Part shown: one piece after another, positions 1-13,899 of the stretch
Layout of the letters: the number at the start of each line of letters is the position of its first letter
Position numbering within the stretch: the first letter of the stretch is position 1
Assembly: GCF_000346465.2 (NCBI RefSeq)
Contig: NC_034009.1
Span: 40,803,158-40,867,157 of the forward strand
DNA: 64,000 nucleotides
Direction of reading: 5' to 3'
Source: Prunus persica
Taxonomy: Eukaryota > Streptophyta > Magnoliopsida > Rosales > Rosaceae
The notes under the pieces: model-generated
The model's input: only the letters and a program-made list of their open reading frames with translations
Databases searched by the model: none
Told to the model about the DNA's origin: nothing
Program-made: the position numbers and the translations under genes

Positions 1-19
1 TTATCTGTTTACCCTTTAG

Positions 20-1541
20 GCATATTCTGGATCACAAGCATTGCAGATGCTCATTCTATTAGCCACTGGGACGAATAAGGGCGGAGGCTATTTTGCATCC
101 AGGAGTGTATTTCTGTGCATGTATATGGGTCTGACCATCGCATGGGCTGTGCTAAATACGTTTGCGTTACAAGTGATAGCATTTCTCAACATAATTTCCA
201 TATGGTGGCAGGTGTGCTCTTCAACTGTTCTGTTTCTTGCTACTTTTCTTTGTAAATATACACATGTTATCTGCAATTCTGCATCATAGACTGAAAAATT
301 ACTGATGTCATATAGATCATGTGTATGTTTAAGTAGGCTTAATTAATACTGACCTCAACCAAATGCACAGGTAATTGGTGGCTTCTTAATGATCATAATG
401 CTTCCTCTGGTGGCACAGCCAACACAGACAGCTTCTTATGTCTTCACTCATTTTGAAACATCTCCTGAGGCAACTGGAGTCTCTAGCATACCTTATGCAG
501 TGATTTTATCAGTGCTTCTAAGCAACTATTGTCTATATGGCTATGATGCTGCAGCTCATCTTACTGAGGAGACAAAAGGAGCAGATAGAACTGGCCCTAT
601 AGCCATTCTGTCTAGTATTGGGATTATATCAGTGTTTGGTTGGGCGTATTACTTGGCTCTCACTTTTAGCATCAGGGTAAAGCTCAATAGATTTTTTTTT
701 TTTTTTATCCTTTTGTTCTTTGATCAAGTTAAAGGCAGTAAAGTTATTGGATCTTTATTAGTAGTATAATTCTTAATGCAGGATCTGGACTATTTGTACA
801 ACGAAGACAATGAGACTGCTGGTGCACTTGTACCAGCGCAGATAATATATGATGCATTTTATGGGAGGTTCCAAAATTCAACTGGAGCTGTGATTTTCCT
901 GTGTATCATCTGGGGTTCCTTCTTCTTTTGTGGGCTGTCTGTTACCACCACTGCTGCCCGAGCAGTAAGAAAATCCGAACCACCCAAGTCTTGACCCTCC
1001 CTTTCTATTCTATGAAGCTGCAAACTAACTTTGCTTGTTTTGCTCCAAGGTTTATGCTGTATCAAGGGATAAATGTCTCCCATTGTCACCAATCTGGAGG
1101 AAAGTGCACCCAAGAAGCAAGGTTCCAATAAATGCCGTGTGGCTTTGTGCAGCCATCAGCATGCTGCTGGGATTGCCCATCTTGAAACTTGATGTGGTGT
1201 TCACAGCCATCCTTTCAGTTAGTACAATAGGCTGGGTGGGCAGCTATGCAGTGCCGATTTTCGCTAGGCTGGTCATGGCTGAAGACAACTTCAAACCAGG
1301 GCCGTTTTATTTGGGGAGAGCAAGAAGGCCAGTTTGCTTGGTGGCCTTCTTGTGGATATGCTATACCTGTTCAATCTTCCTGTTGCCAACTTCTTATCCT
1401 CTTAGATGGAAAACTTTCAACTATGCCCCGATTGCTCTCAGTGTTGCTTTGGCACTGATAATGCTTTGGTGGGTTTTGGATGCAAGGAAATGGTACAAAG
1501 GACCTGTAAGAAACATCGATGCACAAAACGGAAACCATTAG
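20..1541 (+). CDS. BAT1-like amino-acid/GABA permease, 3' part
   Basis: This is the C-terminal 390 residues of an APC-superfamily amino-acid permease of the plant BAT1/GABP type, which moves amino acids or GABA across membranes. The 5' exons lie outside the window. Four exons join in phase with GT-AG borders: 20-211, 371-676, 782-964 and 1050-1541 (stop). Recognisable stretches are YSGSQALQ at the start, NYCLYGYDAAAHLTEETKGA in the second exon and YAVSRDKCLPLSPIW at the head of the last exon. Several hydrophobic membrane segments are visible, such as the one in AVILSVLLSNYCLYGYDA. BAT1-type proteins are about 515 residues, so roughly 125 N-terminal residues are missing because of the window edge, not because of damage. 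I see no stops or frameshifts. The exact substrate cannot be read from sequence. Confidence 0.88.
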
Positions 1542-1687
1542 ATAGATGAAAAGCTATACATATTATGTCAAAAAATGGAGAACTTCCTATCTCCTTAGAA
1601 TATCCAGATTTTTTTTTATACAAGCATATTGTGCATGACATTTTTTTATTAAGTAAATATTATAGGAAAAAATAAAAAAGAAAAAAT

Positions 1688-2228
1688 TGAATTACTATTT
1701 ATTAAGTAATATAATTCATGAAAGTTAATTAAATTTTTTAATACTAATTATTCACTAAATGAATAATAATTAAAATATAATTACTAATTTAACTAATTAA
1801 ATAAGGCAAAATATTATTTAATTACTAACAATAAAATTTTAAAAAATTAATTAACCTAAACATCCTAAGATTATATTTATTTTTCTTAAAAATGACATCT
1901 CCAGACGAGATTTCATAGGCACAGGTCCATTAGAACACTCCAGACGAAATTTCGTCGGCAGAGGGCTTTCGTCGGGATCAAACCCAACCCGGCAAATATT
2001 TGCCGGCATAAACCTGTGCCGACGCAATTTTGTCGGGAGAGGTGTTTATGTTTATTTTTTAAAAAAAATAAATTTTTTTTGCCAACCTCTTTAATTTAAT
2101 ATATGTAATTAAGTAATATCTTATTCTTTTTGAATTACTTTAATTAGTAATTATGTTTTAATTATTATTTATTTTGTGAATATTTAAATACATTACTTAT
2201 TTCATAAATTACTCAATAAATAGTAATT
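1688..2228. mobile_element. Fold-back MITE-like element with long inverted arms
   Basis: The outer tips are inverted copies: AATTACTATTTATTAAGTAA at 1689 on the left, and its near-complement ending at 2228 on the right. Matching continues inward, for example ATAATTAAAATATAATTACT on the left against the complementary stretch near 2145-2165. The core holds GC-richer inverted boxes, GGCACAGGT on the left and ACCTGTGCC on the right, with several GTCGG motifs between them. There is no ORF. I could not define a target-site duplication, so the superfamily is open. Confidence 0.65.
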
Positions 2229-2633
2229 AATTATTTTAAATTATTTTGTGCAATTTTCAAACCACAGCAGTTATAAACCTAATTTCATTCGACTTTAAAT
2301 TGAAAGGATATGTCAAAAACGAAAAAAATAAATTACTTATTTTCGTTTGGGTGTCTTAATTAAATTTCTCCAAAACCCAAGAGCCCCAAGGCCCAAGTCT
2401 TTGATTAATATAATTATTATTAATCAGCGCCAAATCCAATGAGCCCATAGCCAAGCCCGTTAGCCCAACTCTCCAATGTTAACCACACTTAGCAAACAAT
2501 TACAGTGCTTTGTTTATAAAGACCTTTATTGGAGTGGATTTTCAATGTGGGGTGTTCACAAAGGGCACCTCAAAAGCTAAGCCTACAGAGAAATCCATAT
2601 TTATATTTTTATTATTGGCATATATATTTAAAT

Positions 2634-2921
2634 AGTATAGCCGCGATGCTATACTCTACAAATAGAATATCTTCAAAGTATCGCCGCGAGGCTATATTCA
2701 AAAAAATAGAATATTTTAAAAGTCCAATCGCACGGCTATACCCTTTAATATGTATCTCTCTTTTCTAATCACTTTGATTAATAGTTATGTTTTACTTAGT
2801 GAATATTAAAGGAAAAAAGAAAAAAGAAAAAAGAAAATTTGAATTACTATTTATTAAGTAATATAATTCATGAAGTTAATTAAAAAATATTAAAAGTATA
2901 GCCACGCGGCTATACTCGATA
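2634..2921. repeat. Dispersed palindromic TATAGCCGCG motifs
   Basis: Four related short palindromes of the form GTATAGCC-GCG-GGCTATAC occur near 2638-2656, 2679-2696, 2723-2742 and 2897-2918, separated by AT-rich spacers. Some copies have lost one arm to mutation. Between them, a stretch at about 2765-2890 repeats part of the fold-back element at 1688-2228, including a near-identical copy of its left tip at 2839-2880. The cluster looks like degraded, nested repeat material. Confidence 0.5.
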
Positions 2922-3847
2922 AATATATTCAAAGTAAATTTAGGAATACTGTAAATTGTTAGGAATTTTTGTGTTGTGCTATAAATTTTATATGTGACAA
3001 TTTTGTCAGATTATTTTAGGGTTTAGGGCTAAAATACCACTTTAGCCCATTGGGCTAGAGTTATTTCTTCGATTATTTTATTTATACAAACGATATTTGG
3101 GAATGAGAATTTAAATTCTTTCCGATGCCTCCCATTCTAATGAATACTAATGAATCACAAATGACAACGTGTTAGACAAGACTCAGCTCATCAGTAGTAT
3201 TAGCAATTTTTGTGTATATTCCCCAGAATCTTGGGCTGCAAGCTTCTTTCGCAATCCCACCAACTCTTCCCCAGCATCACATATCTAGGCAGAAGCTTGC
3301 CTGCCAGACAAAGTTGCCCCTTCCATGCTGTCTATATATAGTCCTGTAAAAGGTACGGCCATTTAAAATTTAAAACACTTGACACATACTTTCGTCATTC
3401 TTTTTCTATAGCAAAATCAGTTGCATAAACTTACTTGTTTTGTGTACGATCTGGCAAGGAAGAAGTTTTTGTAGGTACCTTCTGATCAGGTCTAAACGGA
3501 TCTTTTCCAGGTGTCTCCCGGTAGAGAGATTGCCCAAGACAACAGATGAACAAGTGACTTCAAAACCTTGGGATGATGGGAATAAAGCCAAAACCTTGAA
3601 TTGAAATTTTCAAAACGATGCAAATCACGGTTCTTTGGAACGACCATCCAAAACTGCAAGATTATACATCCAATATGATTCTTTAGGGCCCCAAAGCCAT
3701 TGACAAATTAATGTATAACTTTATTATTGTAGCCCCAGTTAGAATAGATAGTGAAATCTAGGCAGCCTGTTGCTGGAAGGAAAAAATTTTAAATGAAGAA
3801 AAATGTAGAGCAAATACATACACTTTAATGTGTCAAGACTTCCATAT

Positions 3848-6672
3848 TTATGATAGAAATATTTCTTGGGACTCCATTGGGGATGACCAATACTGCAAAA
3901 GTGATTCTACTGTCAACCTTCGTGTTGCACTAAGCATAGATATGAAAAATCGACAACCATCAATTTTGTATTCTTCAAGAGGATTCCTGTGACCAAAACT
4001 CCTTACGTTTACCTGCCAGATATTCCATGTAAGTCCATGACTATGGACAAGCTAAATGAAAGTAAAACCAACAACAGATTACATAATACCGCTGAACTGA
4101 GCCTGTTCATGTTTACAAGATGGTCCCTCCAGAAACAATCAAGGGTTTTCACCAGAACTGCTCTCTGTTTTCAGATGAAATTTTAGTTAAGAAAAAAAAA
4201 ATTAATTGTTAAAAGGAACACTATAAAACAGGTAAGGTGCTGGTAGTTCTACTAAAGAACAAATGAGCATAATAACTACTGATAAGAAAATCTGTAAGCA
4301 AAACAATTATTCTACTTCGAAACTTAAACCTAGAAAACTGGAATTTCTACCTGGAATCAAAGTAAATAATACCATTTCTAGAGCAAACTCAAACTCATTT
4401 ATTTAGAACCATTAAGCAGGTGTCATATTTACGTAATCATATAGCAACAAATATTCCAACTTATGAGTGCAGGTAATTTTTTTTCTTTCTTAAAGGCAAT
4501 ATAATCATAAGTTAATAAATCCATGTTAGCATTCATCACCTATCACAGATATGAAAATAAATAAATTAAAGTACGCTTGACGAGAAGATTCTTACTTCAA
4601 CTTCCTTCACATATGCATCATCGTAACCAGACTCTTCAATAACATCCAAGTATGAAACAATTAAAAAATCTCCAAGGTACTTGCGGAGGAGGCTAGTAGC
4701 AGCATGGTACCGTCCGTTCCTACATTATGACATATCAGGGGATGATAAAACTCATAATATTGTAAAAAGTAAAAAGCAAAAAAGAAATGACACAAAATAA
4801 AAATAGCATGCTCAAATATGGGTATTATGCGCACACACAAGCACAGAGTTCACTCACTTAGTCAAATCATCAGAGCATATAGCAAGCCAACGTTTCAATG
4901 AAGAGCTCTTCTTGCGGATTCCTCTGAAGGCCTTTGGCGGTCTTGGCAAGTTTGGAAGGTGAATGTCATCAAGATCTATAGAGTTTAGTTCATGTGAGTG
5001 TGCAAGAGATTTTAATAAAGCTTCCTCTGTAATTCCTGCAAATGAATCTGGAGAATATCCATTCCATGAGAATTTATGTCAAACAAACCAGGAAACGCAG
5101 GACAAGGATAATAATAATGTATCAGCTCACCATCCAGTAGTTTCCCAGAAATGGTCATAAACTCCTTCAAAAGCTTACCCAAACTCCAATTTCTTGGATG
5201 CTATTAAGCAGTAGGGAATCAGTAAGATGAATTAGTGGACAGCAGTATACAACATCCTATTTGAAAATCTCATACTACCTTCAGTGCGTTAACATTTGCA
5301 AAGACAATTTCATCTACCACTGCTTGCATGTACCTATTATCGACTTCCATTGAGTCAATTAACAACAAAGGTGCGGAAGAAAATGTGATATTTGCATGTT
5401 AAATCGAATAGGAGAATTTAGTAAAAACAAGAATATGAAACCCAGCTAGATTTATTAACAAATAAAGCAAAGATGTATAAAATATGAAAAACAGGCCAAG
5501 CAAGATATGGTCGCAGCAATCAGTAATACAAAGGCATGCTTACTAATATACACTATCTATTTATTTTTAACACAACCGCATTCATACATTGATAATTTGT
5601 TTTGGATGTTGTCACACTTGGCAACCCCAAGTTTTCCTATGCTTCAGATTGTAATATATACTGATTCTCTCAGCTACCTCTTGGTGATATGACTCAGTTT
5701 TCCATTCTAGGGCACACTTTCTAAAATTATTTGTAACATCGCTAAATACTACAAACAAAGAGGTTTAAAAGTTAAACTCATTATCAACAATCTTCCTTTG
5801 ACCAGGTAAAACCATTTTTCTCAATGTCTATTGCTTTGAATTTTTCACCGATATCCAAGTGTCTGTACGAACAAGCATGCTATTGTAAACTGATTACCTG
5901 CTGTATTCTAGTTCAAAATATAGCAATACATTTGAAGTACTCACACAATGTTTAGAAAAGTGAGTGTTTAATAATTAAGAAGTTTAAGTAACACACAAAA
6001 TGCTACTATATTTGGGTGATAAATTAGATGGCAGTGAGAATGAAGTTGGTGAGACTCAGAAACTTACTGGAATATGTGCTGGGAACAACTTTCATTATCA
6101 CCAGTTAAAATGGACTGTCTAAGTTCATAGACATGCTTTCTCTGTACCTGGGAAAAGGGAATAAACAATTCAATAAGCAACAAGGCAAGAGTCTTAATCA
6201 TTTAAGCTTGACAGCAATGATTGAATTCAGATTAGAAAGGACCTTTTTTTTCTTTTTTTTCTTTCCTATTTTTGAATTTATGCATGTAATTTTCATGCAA
6301 GATGCATTACTTGTAATTTGCTAACTAATATCAAAGATCTCCATGATTGAGTACTTAAAATCATAGAAAAGGCAATGTAACTCAATTTCTCATGGAAATT
6401 ATGATTTACGAAGTCTACTATACTCCTCTCCAGTGAAGAAACTTTAAAACTGAATAAATGAATATGATTAAGAACAAGTTTACTCAGTGTTTGTGAATTG
6501 TGCGGCAGTTAGCACTCCAATAAAGACATCGTTATTCACAAACGCATACCTCTAATACTTCATCAAACTCAACAAGGCTCTTCCTTATGCCAAAGAAGTA
6601 CTTCTCTGCATTAATTTGCAGGGCCAGAAGCTACAATTGTAATGGTACAAGTTAATAAACCGCAGATACTGT

Positions 6673-6718
<46 letters not shown>

Positions 6719-9700
6719 TAATTGAGACGCCATCAAGCATGCTCAGAAGATCAGATAAAGGAACGAGTTGATCATGAACGTGAGATTAGCCAATTACCTG
6801 TTTAACAATTGCATCACCTTCAATTGGCATATCTTCATCATTTGTAATTTTGGAAATAAGCCTCACAGCCCACTCAGTATCAAAATTAAACTTTTGAAAC
6901 ATCTCGTCCTGCAAGCTGTTACATAAACGAACAAATAATAAGGTATGGAATGATGGAATCTTCTTAAACTTCATGCTCTGCATGAGTTTTACAATAGTCT
7001 CGAAACAAGTGCAGTTAAAGACCGATTGTGGAGTCGGACGAGAAGGTTGCATGGTCCAATGCAGGCCAACAATAAAGATGGTTACATATACATAAATCAT
7101 GACTTATCAACGACTCAACCAGTCCGACAGGTCAGTTTGGTTCTTTAAACATTGATTGAGATAAAGCAATGTTGACCGAGCAGACGAGAGCTATGCTAAC
7201 TTGGCCAGGTTTTTCTTTATTTTTATCATGAGATCATCTCAATAAACATTAATAGACCAACATTTTTTTAGACCCACAAATCACGTCCACGTCTTTGTGT
7301 GAGCATATGCATGAAGACTCCGTGCAAGCCTAAATCACTGAAGAGAGAATTACCTCACCATAAATCGAGTTGATCCAGGGTCACCTTGCCTTCCTGCTCT
7401 GCCTCGAAGCTAACATAATAATGATAAAATTGTCAAACGAAAGAAAGAAACGATATATAAAAGACAACTCTTGGCAGTTCCCAAAATGGAATTGGGAATC
7501 CACATCAAATCTAAATTCACTTCATGCCAAAACTCATGCTTTGTGAGTAAATGGTAATAAAATATGATTTTTTAAATGTATGCCAAAAACAATCACCTGG
7601 TTATCTATTCTCCGAGACTCATGCAAAGATGTTCCAATCACATGAAGACCCCCAAGCTTTTTTACTTCAGACCCTTCTTTGAGACAGTGTACCTCGCAAT
7701 CCTTCAGAACTGACAGATAAGCAAGTGCAATTGTAGGGCCAAGAGGGTACATCTCCGACTGTTCATCAACAAGCCTCTCTAACTCCTTCAAATCCCTTGA
7801 CTGACTCATTTCCACAGACTCTGATATCATAGATTTTGCCTCCTTATATGTCCAGCTCTTGCCTTCATTTTTCGAAACATATTTAGCTGCACAATCCATA
7901 AAATATTAAAGATTTATATATGCATCTATATAAGCACAATCCATAATATGCATCTATATAAGCATAAAATATTTTGTCAAAGAGCAGTCACAAACCCATT
8001 AACGCTGTCTTTGCCAGAAAAGCTAATGATGATGGACCGACCTTTATCTTGGACAATACCTACAACAAATGATTAATTAGAAATAGAATCAATTTGGTCT
8101 GTAGCTTACAGTTAAAAAATGAATCACCTTTTGTGAAATTGCCTCTCCATCAACGTCAACATTAGGAGCTTCTCGTGTCAGGAACGAAATTAAACTGTCC
8201 TCTATGATCTCTTTTGCAAGCATCTTCAATCATAACAAGTACACAACGAATTAAATCCACCTTTCTAGTTTCTACTTATCCACAGAGGCTTCAAACAAGG
8301 ATGCATTAGATTTTGAAAAAAAGGATAGATGCATATGCATGAAATACATGTTCCCAATTTCATAAACTCCTGGAAATAATGTACAGGTTCATTTTCACCA
8401 GTACATTTTGAATCAATTAACAATGGACAAGGGCACTTACTTTTGGATTTCCTCCTAGAATTATGTCAGTGCCTCTGCCAGCCATGTTGGTAGAAATGGT
8501 AATGGCATATTTTCGTCCTGCTTGGGCAACAATTTCAGCCTCCCTTGCCGCATACTGATGAGAAATGTATATGAACACGACGTTAATGTAAAAACAACCA
8601 GTCAAATGGGTACTAAAGTAAAAGAGAATGATAGACTACATCCACATGTAAGGTCCAATTAAGTTAACCTTAGGCCGTGCATTTAGAACATTGTGTGGGA
8701 TATTCTGCTCCTTCAGTAGATCAGACAAGTACTCAGAATTCTCAACACTGCATAATGAAGATGAGAAATCATAGTTACAGATCAGCTGATGTCTGCATAC
8801 TCAAAACATAAATTTGACCAAAATAATTATGTCTCCTTGTACATAAATTTATGCAGTGTAAATATGATTTGATGAATCCAACAAAATCCAAGTAATTAGC
8901 ATCAGGATATTACATTTGATTCAAATACCATTGGAATTTCTATAAAAAGCCCAAACAAAAACATGCCTCCACACATATGTAACCACATTGAAAGAGTTTG
9001 AAATAGAAACTGAGAAAAAAGTTTCAGCAGCATTATCTGAAATACAAGAGTACTTTCTGATTCAACTACGTTTTATATCACAAGTTGTCCCTCCATGACC
9101 TAATTAAATAACCTAAAGGGCCGGGAAAATTATAAAAGGCACCAAAAATGCTTCATTATCCATGAAATAACACAAAATTCTCCAGTTCACAAAGTAAAAA
9201 ATCTAAAAAGTTTTGGATGTTTATAATCTATGATCACTGACACATAAGAATGTATAACATAGCAGCAGCTTATATTAAAATCACAGTAAACCAAGTCCAT
9301 GAAATTAAGCAGATTAGATTGGATTTACCTGGTGCTCCCAACTAAAACAGGACGCCCCTGTCTGAACATGTATTCCACCTCTTGACGAACATATTCCCAC
9401 TTCCCTTGAGCAGTCTAAAACAATACAAACCGAAACCTTCAGTCAAGTTGATGATAGACTTTAATTGGAGGTATAGATATCAGAAAAAATTGAGGTTAAT
9501 CCTACCGCAAAAGCTTGAATAGGTAAATCATTACGAATGTTTGGCAGATTTGTTGGTACTTCAATAACTGGCACTTGGAACATTTTCAAGAACTCTTTCT
9601 CCTGAAATGATTAAGGAGAATTTAACATTAAACATGCAAATATGAATATTTGCAATTAATTCCTTTAGAACATACAATGTCAAAATGCTTGTAAACAGCC

Positions 9701-12700
9701 ATACTTCAGTTTTTGCAGTCCCAGTCATCCCTGAAAGTTTTGGGTAGAGCTTGAATAGAGATTGATAAGTGATTTGTGCCACAACCACCGAATCAGCCTA
9801 AAAGGTATACTGATATTACAACTTTGAACTAAGACGGAATATTCTCCATGTAATGAATTATAGGTGCAGAAAAACTTCAAGCACTAATTGTCCAAATTTC
9901 AGATGTACCTGAATCTTCAAGCCTTCTTTAGCCTCCACAGCCTGATGAATCCCCTCAGACCACCTTCTCTTCTCTTCAACTCTGCCAGTCAGCTGAAAAT
10001 ATTTTAAGAACTTCAGTTTCTATTTCAATGAGACACTCAATTACTAATTGTTATAAAATGCAGCATCAATGAATTTATGTTCCACATTTCTTTCCATTAT
10101 TCTATCCCTTCTGCTGTCAATATAAGCAACATGATGATTAGATCCAAGACAATTCACAATCCATAAAAGTGGCATTGGGTATAAATTATAACCCACGTCT
10201 CGATTGAAACTAGAGAAATGTCAAAATACTGGTCTTTCTTAATTTATTTAAGGTACCTAAAACTATGATGCATAACAGAATTCATCTTTTGCAAATACAA
10301 TTCCGCATAATCTAAATATAAATCATACCTCATTTATTATGAGAGCCTTCCCATTTCTGACAATATATTGCACATCTTGCCGATAGAACTCTTTAGCCTT
10401 CAATGCATTCATCACAAATCTACACATTTCAAATTTCATGCCTAAATTAAAAAGCTGAAACAAATGCAAGATATTTTATAACAATAGATTCGAACCTCAC
10501 CTCAAGAAAAAAAGGAAGAAGATAAAATTAAACATATACTATACACCTTTACCTAGCCCACGGATCATTTTCATCCCATAAGTCATTTGTTTCAAGGGCC
10601 ATCTCAGCAAGAGCTATTCCTTCTTCAGTCAACTCAACTGAGTTATCTTTAAGTTCTACCTTGTAATGCTGTAGAACCAATGATTGTGAGACATAAATTA
10701 TTCTCGACATAATAGAAAAAAATATACATATACATGCATTGGGAAAATAAAATGAATACCTACAGAAGAGTTAATCTGAAAATAAAAGGAAGAGACTATA
10801 CTCACAATGTCTCGCACAAGCAAATCAGCCACTTTAGCAGCAACAGGATAGCGTGCAGCATCCTTACTAGCCTGAGATAGAAGGACAAGCATAAAAAAAT
10901 CATAAATCTACAACAATGAGCTCTTTCTTTAAATGGAATTACACATTACCACGCTGCATTGAGCCACTACAAAATAGTAAGCATTCGCACTATTACATAA
11001 AAATATTCTATAAAGAAACATTAGAAAACTTACCTCCCCACTAATTAGCAATGGATTTCGTCCTTCATCAATAAGAACTGAGTCAACTTCATCAACTATG
11101 GCAAAATGAAATGGCTTTGGCCTGTTTTTTACACAGCAAAACTGCTAATAATTATTTTTTTTAAAACAAGTATTTACAAAACTAAAATTATTTGAGATGT
11201 ACCATCTCATAACAAGTTGTCCACTGCTTCCAGCAAGGTTATCTCGTAGATAGTCAAAACCAAGTTCCTGAGTAAATCATTATGAATGAGATATCAGAAA
11301 GAAAGCAATTTTCATTTTTTTTGGATGGAATGCACTAACTAATAATCATCTACACCAAGACTAGAAGACGTTAAAACATAAAAACATAAAAAGTAAAATA
11401 AATGCAACACTACCAACAAGCAGTAGAATTGACTTACCGAATTATTAGTGTAAGTTATGTCACAGCTATAGTTGGATCTCCTCTCTTCAGCTGTCATCCC
11501 CCTCTATGTTGCAAATAGGAATAAATGCACAATAAATATTTAAATAAAATATACATAAATTGCAAGGTAATCATTTGCAGGCTGTCATGTCCCTAGAATC
11601 ACATATCTGGAATCAAGTCTATTGCAGAGAGATAAAAAAATATACAGAGACAGAAAATTACCTGAACAAGGCCCACAGTAAGACCTAACAAGCGATGAAC
11701 ACGACCCATCCACTCAGCATCCCGTTGAGCAAGGTAATCATTTACAGTTACCACTGTGTTTAGAGAGAGAGCATTAAAATAAACATTTTAATTTCTGAAA
11801 GTTCTCAACAAAAAGAAAAAATAATATGCTAGAGTTTGTAACACACTGCAGATTACATTTGCATAGAAATGTACCAGTGGAGACAATTTGGACATTCCAT
11901 CCATTCTACAACTATATCTGTATCCAAATCACAAAATTTCTATTACAACCAACACAGAAGCATACCATGAACACCTTCACCAGTCAGCGCATTAAGATAT
12001 GCAGCTAATGTCGAAACTAACGTTTTTCCCTCTCCCGTTTTCATTTCTGCAATGGACCCATCATGAAGCACCGCCCCACCTATAATCTGGCATCAAAATT
12101 GACAACATATACAAACATAAAAAGTGAACATTACGTTAATAAATACACATAAAGTTACATATGTAGATGAAGCTATATGTATAAGAGTGAGAAATAGAGA
12201 CCTGCACATCGAAATGACGCATACCGAGCTTCCTTTTTGCAGCTTCACGAACGACAGCAAAAGCCTCTGTAAATATGCATAATTCAAGGAACACAATTAC
12301 TCCAAAATTTAAAAATCCCATATGACGTTGTAAAATCATCTAGTAAGTAGAGAAGATTGCAACCAGCTTGGATATCTGCAAGTGTCTCGCCCTTCCAAAG
12401 CCTTTGCCGGAACTCTGCAGTTTTAGCAGTAAGCTAAATAAAACAAACACAACCCATTATTCAAATAGCCAAAAGAAATCCAATAGAACAAACAACAAGT
12501 GAAGGTAAACCAACAAACCTGGTCATCGGTGAGTCTCTGAATTTGGGGCTCAAGGGAGTTAACAGAGCTCACAAGGCGGTAATAGTCCCGAACAACCCAG
12601 CTGTTTAAACTAGTAACGTCACTCCAAGTTTTCGTAAGAAGACCCAAATTTTCCTAAAACAAACACAACCCATGCAAGCATATCATCGAACATGTGATGG

Positions 12701-12923
12701 GCAATTCAGATAGAGCGAAAACTATGCTTGGAAGATGAAAACTTACCTTAAGAGACGCAGAAATGGGGGTGCGAGTGAGCCTGAGACGACGCTGTAGAGG
12801 CCGAGACGAAGTATGAAATGAAGAAACGGAGTGGGGGTGGTTGGTGAAGACGAGGGTGGAGCGTTGTGGGAGTGGTTTCAGGGACAGAAAACAGGGGCTT
12901 TGGAGACAAGGAAGGGTTGCCAT
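3848..12923 (-). CDS. SECA2: SECA2, chloroplast protein translocase ATPase
   Basis: SECA2 is the second plastid SecA motor ATPase; it drives protein insertion with the envelope SCY2/SECE2 translocon. I reconstruct 31 exons: 12923-12747, 12653-12519, 12433-12364, 12266-12202, 12086-11966, 11753-11662, 11503-11438, 11267-11203, 11121-11034, 10871-10806, 10668-10553, 10419-10329, 9992-9909, 9797-9705, 9601-9506, 9414-9329, 8747-8669, 8554-8441, 8223-8128, 8059-7996, 7886-7597, 7409-7354, 6915-6798, 6630-6550, 6147-6068, 5333-5279, 5200-5131, 5035-4858, 4719-4596, 4164-4090, 4012-3848. All phases agree, giving 1,051 aa, the family length. Exon 1 (59 residues) is rich in S, T and R like a transit peptide. 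Walker A (KTGEGKT) is near residue 165, DEVD near 274, MAGRGTD near 554 and [10 protein letters not shown] near 719. The intact motor motifs and C-terminal domain argue for a working gene. It is assigned to SECA2 rather than SECA1 by overall resemblance recalled from Arabidopsis. Confidence 0.93.
6674..6713. repeat. (AG)n microsatellite in a SECA2 intron
   Basis: About 20 uninterrupted AG units lie in the intron between the exons at 6915-6798 and 6630-6550. The repeat is clear of both splice sites. Confidence 0.95.
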
Positions 12924-13899
12924 ATCATATCAAGCTCTGGGTTGTCAAAGTGAAGCCAAGTAGAAAGCGGGAACTCTCTATTCAGCTACTAAGGTCAGTA
13001 CGATTTCCAGGCAGCAAGAGTGAGAGAGAAGAACTGGAGTGTACCGTTTAGTCCGTTAATTTCCCCCTGCTCAAATAAAATGGTGAAATCATTGAAATGA
13101 AATTATTGTTTATTTATTTAAGTTAAATGATATCTTAAATGGAAAAAGTGGAGGAGAAAAGTGAAATATTCAAAATTTCACAAAATGCTCTTAGTTAATG
13201 AAAATATTAAGATATAAAACTATTCATTAAATTAGAATAATATAGTAAATTATCATTTTTTTTTCATATTTAAAAAAATTAAAATAAGAACATGAGTCTT
13301 ATTTTCATGAAAGAAAACTAGATCTATGCTCTTACTTAATTCTAAAATGAAAAAATTTAAACAAAAAATTATATATATTTACTTAAAAAATTTAATGGTA
13401 TTTTTTAAATTTTTTTAATGAAATATGATAATTTATCTTTCACATATGATGACCTCATGTATGTTCCTGCGCCAATCTGTGTATTGATATGCGTAGAAGG
13501 TGCTGAACAACACTTAAGGCTAACACACGCATAATATTGTGACTTTGTATTACTATGTACAATACAAACATCGTTTCTTCCTATCAGAAAATACATAATC
13601 TTTTGTATAACATGTTCCTCCGTCGTGAACTTTGTATTTACATGAACAACATTTTGAAAGAAAAAGAAATCCTTGTTTTTGCACGAAATTGTGTATCTGC
13701 AGGACTGGTACGTTGCTGGTACAATGTGCAAACATGCCAGCAGCAGCATATTGCAGTCTATAACACTCTTCGACAGGGGATTCAAAGTTCAATCTATCGA
13801 CAATGCACAGACCGGTGGTAGATCTCCCGAATCAACGAGCACTCAGCATCAGCTAAGCTTAATCAACAGTTGAAAACAAACACACCATAACAGCATTGC
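12924..13899. other. Spacer between RING/WD40 gene and SECA2
   Basis: This 976-bp spacer separates two genes on the same strand and must hold the SECA2 promoter and the 3' UTR of the RING/WD40 gene. The part at 13080-13440 is strongly AT-rich with poly-A/T runs. Short ORFs on both strands near 13405-13870 have no recognisable protein content and no splice logic. No transposon ends were seen. Confidence 0.6.

Larger units (their letters stand above)
1542..3847. other. Intergenic region between convergent genes
   Basis: This gap lies between the 3' ends of the BAT1-like gene and SECA2. It is very AT-rich and mostly repeat-derived: a fold-back element at about 1688-2228, a partial second copy at about 2765-2890 and several short GC-rich palindromes at 2634-2921 (listed separately). 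From about 3000 to 3847 I see no coding potential beyond the probable 3' UTR of SECA2. Confidence 0.6.
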
